In this document: positions 13,115 through 17,226 of the stretch, piece by piece
Layout of the letters: every line of letters begins with the position of its first letter
Numbering within the stretch: position 1 is the first letter of the stretch
Assembly: GCA_002399265.1 (NCBI GenBank)
Contig: DHDG01000049.1
Coordinates: 28,545 to 45,770 of the forward strand
Length of the DNA: 17,226 bases
DNA from: Firmicutes bacterium UBA4882
GTDB lineage: Bacteria > Bacillota > UBA4882
Direction: 5' to 3'
The notes under the pieces: model-generated
Databases searched by the model: none
What the model saw: the letters and a program-made list of their open reading frames with translations, nothing else
Told to the model about the DNA's origin: nothing
Translations under genes and position numbers: made by a program

Positions 13115-15229
13115 ATGCCACACGGCATTATTTTACTTGGACCAAACGGAGCCGGTAAGTCGACACTGGGACGTGAGCTTGCCCGCGTGCTTAACTTTGC
13201 TCATTTTGACGTCGAGGATTACTGGTTTTATAAAACCGATCTGCCCTTTACTGTCATCCGTCCGCTGGAAGAACGGAACGCGATGTTGCTGTCCGATATG
13301 AAGAAACACGGCTCATTCGTAGTGTCAGGTGATATTTCCGATTGGAGCGATGAATTCTTGACAATGTTCGACCTGGCGGTTTTTCTGACCGCCCCCATCG
13401 ACATTCGCCTCAAGCGTATTGAGAATCGGGAGTATGCACGCTGGGGTGACAGAGTACGCGCAGGTGGCGATATGTACGAGCAACAGCAAAAGTTCAGAGA
13501 GTTTGCCGCCACGCGGAATCTTGCCCTTATCGAACAGCAGGCGGCAGCGTATCCTTGTCCGCTCCTTCATATTGACAGCACGGAGGACTACCACGCCACC
13601 GCGGCAAGCATAGCGGAACGCTTTTACACAAAACCCGGCGAACCATTGCGTGTGACAACACATCCGCTTGGCGAATTAAAAACATACCGCTTCACCGTGA
13701 TTTTCGCACAATACGGTAAAGGCAGCGGTGGTTGGTTATATGCCCGTCACAAAAAGCGCGACACTTGGGAAACGGCTGGCGGTCACATTGAAAAAGGCGA
13801 AACGCCTTTGAACTGCGCTAAGCGTGAACTTCGAGAGGAAACAGGTGCGAAGAAATTCTACATCCACCCTGCGTTTGACTATGCCGTCCATATGTCAACT
13901 GAATTTTCCTACGGTCAGGTGTTTTACGCCCATGTGGAAACACTCGGCGAGTTACCGCCCGAATTTGAGATGCGCGAGGTCAAGACGTTTCCGACCATTC
14001 CTGACGCGATGACTTTTCCGCAGATTTTGCCTGTTCTTTTTACTGAACTGCAAAAGTGGCTCGGCCTCGTTGATAAGCCTGACGAGTATTGGGATGTTCT
14101 CGACGGGAATCGTCAACCCACGGGTAGAACCCATAAGCGCAGTGAGCCGTTACCAGAAGACGATTATCACATTGTCGTTCGGGCTTGGATAATGAACAGC
14201 AAGGGCGAGTTTCTGATAACCCGTCGGGCGTTCAATAAAATTGGTTTCCCCGGTATGTGGGAAATTCCAGGCGGAAGCGCCACAGCAGGCGAAGACAGCC
14301 TCACCGCGACAATCCGCGAAGCGCAAGAAGAATGCGGCATAACGCTCTTGCCTGAGAAAGCCGAACTGTTCAGCACTTATCGTCGTGGCAACAGCTTTTA
14401 TGACAATTGGCTCTTTCGTCAGGAATTCGGCCTCGCCAATGTGGTGCTGCAGGAGGGCGAAACGATTGACGCTCGCGCTGCGACTTGGAGCGAGATTTCC
14501 GCGATGATGGAGCGCGGCGAGTATATCGGGCTAGATGTGTTTCCGGAATTTGGCTTATTGCGGAACGCTTTTACACAGATTTCGCATGCTCCCGAACGCC
14601 AAGATAATGAGGTGAACAAAATGATGATTGAAATCAAAAAACTCACACCCGACCTATTGGACGATTATCTAGGTTTTTTTGACACCGATGCACACGCAGA
14701 TAATCCTGACCCGAATGAACACGGATGTTATTGTGTGGGTTGGTGTACTGTAGACCACCGTGTCGCTACGGACTTTTCGTCGCCGGAAAAACGTCGCGCT
14801 TTGGCGGCTCAATATGTGAGTGACGGAAGTATCCAAGGCTATCTGGCGTATGCGGGCGGAAAAGTCGTGGGCTGGTGCAACGCCAACACAAAATCGGATT
14901 GTTTAAACTGTATCAGCTGGCTGCGATTTATGCCACCCGTAGAGTTGGCGGAGGATCCTGAAACCAAGGTGAAATCTGTGTTCTGCTTTGCAATCGCGCC
15001 AAGCATGAAGCGTCAAGGCATCGCCACGCGGCTTTTGGAGCGGGTGTGTGAAGATGCCGCAGAAGAAGGCTTCGATTTCGTGGAAGCCTATCCGAATAAA
15101 GAGTTCGTTAACGAGTTCCGTGATTTCATGGGACCGCTGGGGTTATACCAGCAGTTTGGATTTTCCGTTCATGAGGAATGTGAAGGAAAATACAAGAACT
15201 GCTATGTTGTGCGGAAACCGGTACGATAA
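13115..15229 (+). CDS. Four-domain fusion: P-loop kinase - Nudix - Nudix - GNAT acetyltransferase
   Basis: 704 residues, one frame, no signal peptide or membrane segment. Residues 1-172 are an adenylate/shikimate-kinase-like P-loop domain: Walker A GPNGAGKST (9-17), DVEDYW (32-37), lid-like RLKRIENREYARWGDRV (98-114). Residues ~180-316 are a Nudix domain with box G223, E229, REL REETGA (237-245). Residues ~320-490 are a second Nudix domain of the isopentenyl-diphosphate-isomerase-like class (EYWDVLDGNRQPTGRTHKR), box G387, E393, REAQEECGI (401-409). Residues ~503-704 are a GNAT domain with acetyl-CoA loop MKRQGIATRL (631-640) and GLYQQFGF near the end. All four catalytic cores look intact. 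GGAGG six bases before the ATG is a strong start. Each domain occurs as a separate protein in Clostridia (from memory). Function of the fusion unknown; a bifunctional or larger clean-up or modification enzyme is inferred. Confidence 0.88.
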   Translation: MPHGIILLGPNGAGKSTLGRELARVLNFAHFDVEDYWFYKTDLPFTVIRPLEERNAMLLSDMKKHGSFVVSGDISDWSDEFLTMFDLAVFLTAPIDIRLKRIENREYARWGDRVRAGGDMYEQQQKFREFAATRNLALIEQQAAAYPCPLLHIDSTEDYHATAASIAERFYTKPGEPLRVTTHPLGELKTYRFTVIFAQYGKGSGGWLYARHKKRDTWETAGGHIEKGETPLNCAKRELREETGAKKFYIHPAFDYAVHMSTEFSYGQVFYAHVETLGELPPEFEMREVKTFPTIPDAMTFPQILPVLFTELQKWLGLVDKPDEYWDVLDGNRQPTGRTHKRSEPLPEDDYHIVVRAWIMNSKGEFLITRRAFNKIGFPGMWEIPGGSATAGEDSLTATIREAQEECGITLLPEKAELFSTYRRGNSFYDNWLFRQEFGLANVVLQEGETIDARAATWSEISAMMERGEYIGLDVFPEFGLLRNAFTQISHAPERQDNEVNKMMIEIKKLTPDLLDDYLGFFDTDAHADNPDPNEHGCYCVGWCTVDHRVATDFSSPEKRRALAAQYVSDGSIQGYLAYAGGKVVGWCNANTKSDCLNCISWLRFMPPVELAEDPETKVKSVFCFAIAPSMKRQGIATRLLERVCEDAAEEGFDFVEAYPNKEFVNEFRDFMGPLGLYQQFGFSVHEECEGKYKNCYVVRKPVR
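14609..14623 (+). promoter_or_regulatory. Internal ribosome site and start at the GNAT domain of the fusion
   Basis: GAGGTG (14609-14614) is followed after six bases by ATGATG (14621-14626), in frame with the fusion and exactly at the point where the GNAT fold begins (Met503). It looks like the start of a formerly separate gene whose upstream stop codon was lost, and it could still direct a free ~202-residue acetyltransferase. Confidence 0.55.
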
Positions 15230-15244
15230 ATCAATACGTCAAAC

Positions 15245-15279
15245 CAGCCAGTAGCCTAAAATTTCCCACTGGCTGTTTT
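15245..15279 (+). terminator. Terminator of the plus-strand operon
   Basis: CAGCCAGT (15245-15252) and ACTGGCTG (15268-15275) form a perfect 8-bp stem with a 15-base loop, followed by TTTT. It begins 15 bases after the fusion stop. The stop codon of the converging GNAT gene lies inside the loop, so the hairpin overlaps that gene's 3' end. Confidence 0.65.
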
Positions 15280-15705
15280 GATATCGAATTTCTCTGTGCA
15301 ACGAAAGCCGAATCTACTGTAGTATCTTGGATCTCCGTAAATACAAACCGCAGAGTATCCCATTTGCTTTGCCTTATCCAGGGAGTGCTTTATCAAAGCG
15401 CTCCCAATTCCCTGTTTTTGCAGGGAAGGCAAGACACTTACAGGGCCAAAGGTGATCACCTCATGTTTTGCATTTGCCTCATTATCTACGATCATTGATG
15501 AGGAATAAACGATATGCCCCACTATTGTTCCATCCTTTTCGGCAACAAGATCAAGCTCCGGAATAAAGGCGGGACATTTTCTGAGATTATGCAATACGAA
15601 ATGCTCATCGCAGCCAGGCACATGCAGGTTCCAAAACGCTTCCCGAGTTAATTCTTCAACAACGCGATAATCGTCTGCTCCTTCAGGCCTGATAATCAGA
15701 TCCAT
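15256..15705 (-). CDS. GNAT acetyltransferase (YhbS-like), probably C-terminally truncated
   Basis: Predicted N-acetyltransferase of 149 residues in the COG3153 (YhbS) style. Seen: IIRPEGADDYRVVEELTREAFWNL at the N-terminus, CDEHFVLHNLR, ELDLVAEKDGTIVGHIVY, GPVSVLPSLQKQGIGSALIKHSL (acetyl-CoA loop QKQGIG) and YGDPRYYSRFGF. I chose ATG 15703-15705 because GGGGTG lies six bases upstream. A frame extending to 15783 adds 26 residues with no ribosome site. The protein ends SGKF shortly after the 'FGF' segment, whereas relatives I recall continue for tens of residues (a hydrophobic strand and more). The stop falls inside the hairpin of the converging operon, suggesting the 3' end was lost in a rearrangement. 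Activity is doubtful. Confidence 0.72.
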   Translation of the reverse strand: MDLIIRPEGADDYRVVEELTREAFWNLHVPGCDEHFVLHNLRKCPAFIPELDLVAEKDGTIVGHIVYSSSMIVDNEANAKHEVITFGPVSVLPSLQKQGIGSALIKHSLDKAKQMGYSAVCIYGDPRYYSRFGFRCTEKFDIKTASGKF

Positions 15706-15773
15706 GCTTTTCACCCCATGGAGTTTTATTGTTTGTTCCTCTTCTTTGGAAAACCATTTACCGTTAGTACCAG

Positions 15774-15830
15774 TCAGTACCATACACTTTCTCTGTTTGA
15801 TCCATTAATAATTTCATTTGCCATTTCCAT
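15774..15830 (-). CDS. Possible 18-residue ORF between the YdcF-like and GNAT genes
   Basis: ATG 15828-15830 follows GGGAG with five bases of spacing, nine bases after the stop of the YdcF-like gene. It opens MEMANEIINGSNRESVWY and then stops. A good ribosome site followed by an early stop suggests either a tiny peptide or the beginning of a gene whose remainder is now out of frame. No similarity recognised. Confidence 0.25.
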   Translation of the reverse strand: MEMANEIINGSNRESVWY

Positions 15831-15839
15831 GATTGCTCC

Positions 15840-16352
15840 CTAATCCCCGTCATCAATTTGCGCAACCCATTTGGATATTTTATCTTCAAAATAATTACCT
15901 ATCTTTGTTACTTCGCCCATGACAATACTAATGTGTTCATTTCGCAAAAACCATGTTTCTTTCGAAATGCCTCTTTTGTCTATTACCGGTGATACATAAA
16001 ACTTCACATCTAAAGGAAATACTGACTGATAAGTCAGTAATGCCCTTCTTGAGTGGTATGACTTACATACCAAAATAACGCTTTCTACGGATAGGTTAAT
16101 TGATTGCAGGGCACGCCATGAAAGCCCAGCATTTTCAAAAGTATTTCTTGCTTGATCTTCTTTTAAGATTACATTCTCAGGTACTCCCAACTTGACAGCC
16201 AAATTTTCAAAGAACTCCCATTCAGATTTCCACTCAGGGATTTTGGGATTAAACCCTCCGCTGGGGAGCAAATACTTTGCATAACCACCCTTATATAGTT
16301 CTGCTGCTCTCTCGATTTGTTGCGGATAGCTACCTCCAGGAATCAAAATCAC
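15840..16352 (-). CDS. YdcF/DUF218-family protein, start codon apparently lost
   Basis: DUF218 (YdcF/SanA/ElyC-like) protein; the family has a Rossmann-type fold and an unsettled role, sometimes tied to the cell envelope. Seen: VILIPGGSYPQQIERAAEL, YLLPSGGFNPKIPE, EWEFFENLAVKLGVPENVILKEDQARNTFENA (the conserved E(D)...NTxEN), LVCKSYHSRRALLTYQ and a complete C-terminus. The only usual start codon is GTG (16350-16352), with no ribosome site, in the middle of the first conserved strand. Homologous sequence (CISNFIFAETPIDKAD) continues in frame upstream to a TAA at 16419-16421. AAGGAG (16429-16434) lies seven bases before that TAA, where an ATG would be expected. So the reading frame is probably longer in origin and its start is broken. 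Confidence 0.7.
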   Translation of the reverse strand: MILIPGGSYPQQIERAAELYKGGYAKYLLPSGGFNPKIPEWKSEWEFFENLAVKLGVPENVILKEDQARNTFENAGLSWRALQSINLSVESVILVCKSYHSRRALLTYQSVFPLDVKFYVSPVIDKRGISKETWFLRNEHISIVMGEVTKIGNYFEDKISKWVAQIDDGD

Positions 16353-16448
16353 ATCAGCTTTATCTATTGGTGTTTCTGCAAATATAAAATTGCTGATACA
16401 GTCAAAAGGAAAACTCGATTAAAGACAGCTCCTTTTAACAATGCGTTT

Positions 16449-17226
16449 CTAAGCATCTCTGCTCAGAAAACCTAAAAACAATAAATCCTTTTTACTATCT
16501 TCACCTGCAAACTTAATATTCCATCTTCTCTCCATGAAAGCAAGCATTTTTAGGCCCCGATCAAGAATATTATCAGCATTCCATTCAGAGTATCCTGCTA
16601 CTTCAATTTCGCTATGCGAACCGTCCGAATAGCCTCTACGGACCTTCTCGCCCTGAGTATTCAATTTTGCTGCCTTTTTGTCGGGAAAGCTATCATTTTG
16701 CAGACTTGAATTAATGCTGCTGGATAACGGTAACAAGTTTCCCAGAGACCCAGTTAAGGCCTCCTTCTCCTCCTTTGAAAAACCTTTAAACGCTTTTTTC
16801 CAATACTCATTATTTGGTGTTTGAGGGCAAATATGTTCTATTGAAACTTTATCCTTTTCGCTTCTGGTGAAATAACTCCAATCGATCTTCCGATTTCCAA
16901 ACTGATGGACTTTTTCGGTTTCATACTCATATAGGAAATAGCGTAGACCATTCCAATCATAAAATCCGCCACCATTTTTATATAATCTTTGCAAATAACC
17001 TCTAAAAGACTGATATTCAAAACCGGTTTCAGGCTTAAGCCATTCTTCAACCCTATCTTTTAATAGCTTACATATATCATTTATTGATAACTGTCCACTA
17101 CGTAACTGCCGGGTAGTTTTATAAAATTCATTGTTTCGATAAGTGGAAAATGCCCTGCCTAACCTGAACGCTATAAATATAAAACGCTCAATTTCTTTAA
17201 ATAACTTAACCCTTTCAGTGGATATT
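16449..17226 (-). CDS. DUF262/DUF1524 (GmrSD-like) nuclease, partial (5' end off window)
   Basis: C-terminal 258 residues of a DUF262-DUF1524 protein. The frame is open without a stop from the window edge to the stop at 16449; the TTG at 16994 is internal and not the start. The upstream part reads ERVKLFKEIERFIFIAFRLG, then SINDICKLLKDRVEEWLKP and FEYQSFRGYLQRLYKNGGG, typical of the helical region before DUF1524. The nuclease motif follows: SIEHICPQTP (about 16844-16815), a His-Asn-His-type core, then GSLGNLLPLSSSINSSLQNDSFPDKK with the conserved GNLxxL and Asn residues. The catalytic core is complete. Family members include type IV restriction enzymes acting on modified phage DNA. The N-terminal NTPase-like DUF262 domain, expected upstream, is outside the window. 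Confidence 0.88.
   Translation of the reverse strand, partial: ISTERVKLFKEIERFIFIAFRLGRAFSTYRNNEFYKTTRQLRSGQLSINDICKLLKDRVEEWLKPETGFEYQSFRGYLQRLYKNGGGFYDWNGLRYFLYEYETEKVHQFGNRKIDWSYFTRSEKDKVSIEHICPQTPNNEYWKKAFKGFSKEEKEALTGSLGNLLPLSSSINSSLQNDSFPDKKAAKLNTQGEKVRRGYSDGSHSEIEVAGYSEWNADNILDRGLKMLAFMERRWNIKFAGEDSKKDLLFLGFLSRDA

Noticed and set aside
15706..15783. 26-residue N-terminal extension of the YhbS-like GNAT
   Set aside because: No ribosome site before 15783, whereas GGGGTG precedes the Met at 15705, where the family's natural N-terminus begins.
16449..16994. Calling the nuclease as a complete 181-residue protein from the TTG at 16994
   Set aside because: The frame continues open to the window edge with clear family sequence upstream, so the TTG is an internal Leu codon.
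1..17226. tRNA, rRNA, CRISPR array, intact transposase, integron attC sites
   Set aside because: Scanned by eye on both strands; no conserved RNA sequences, regularly spaced repeats, transposase motifs or repeated recombination sites between the clustered acetyltransferase genes were found.

Overview
The window comes from a low-to-moderate GC Gram-positive bacterium, most likely Bacillota (Clostridia or Negativicutes). The clues are strong AGGAGG-type ribosome sites, frequent GTG and TTG starts, a TrpRS of the GDRPTG...HIGH type, a BioMNY-type ECF transporter and a DUF2284 protein. This assignment is by style of sequence, not by a search. There are no rRNA, tRNA, CRISPR or intact insertion-sequence genes, and no gene-free stretch exceeds 300 bases.

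Layout. (A) 1-2670, minus strand: a drug-exporter operon of the fluoroquinolone-exporter type (TetR repressor, ABC ATPase, two permeases, the last cut by the window edge). A readable promoter has its -35 box inside a perfect TGTGACA-N4-TGTCACA operator. (B) 2692-8097, minus strand: trpS preceded by a run of small-molecule-modifying enzymes. These are an AAC(6')-like acetyltransferase, two RimJ/RimL-like GNATs, the tail of a destroyed GNAT gene, a short-chain dehydrogenase, a nitroreductase and an AAC(3)-family aminoglycoside acetyltransferase. (C) 8138-8924, minus strand: a decay zone with an MBL-fold pseudogene carrying internal deletions and a 5'-truncated small protein that begins in a repeat-like element. 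(D) 8943-11801, minus strand: a DUF2284 metal-binding-type protein with its terminator, then a complete biotin ECF transporter (bioY-bioM-bioN order). (E) 11960-15279, plus strand: the only block facing the other way, holding a Nudix hydrolase, a histidine phosphatase and a 704-residue four-domain fusion (P-loop kinase, Nudix, Nudix, GNAT), closed by a hairpin. (F) 15256-17226, minus strand: a GNAT that looks cut short at that hairpin, a YdcF/DUF218 protein that has lost its start codon, and the C-terminal part of a DUF262/DUF1524 (GmrSD-like) nuclease running off the window.

Reading it together: most of the window is accessory. It has seven acetyltransferase units (one of them a relic), an efflux pump and several broken genes, interrupted by two core functions (trpS and biotin uptake). 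The most unusual object is the plus-strand block E. Its three genes carry three Nudix domains, a phosphatase, a kinase-like P-loop domain and an acetyltransferase, with a preserved ribosome site inside the fusion where the GNAT domain begins. I infer a compact module for nucleotide or phospho-compound clean-up or modification; its substrate is unknown. Block C and the edges of block E record recent gene loss and rearrangement.
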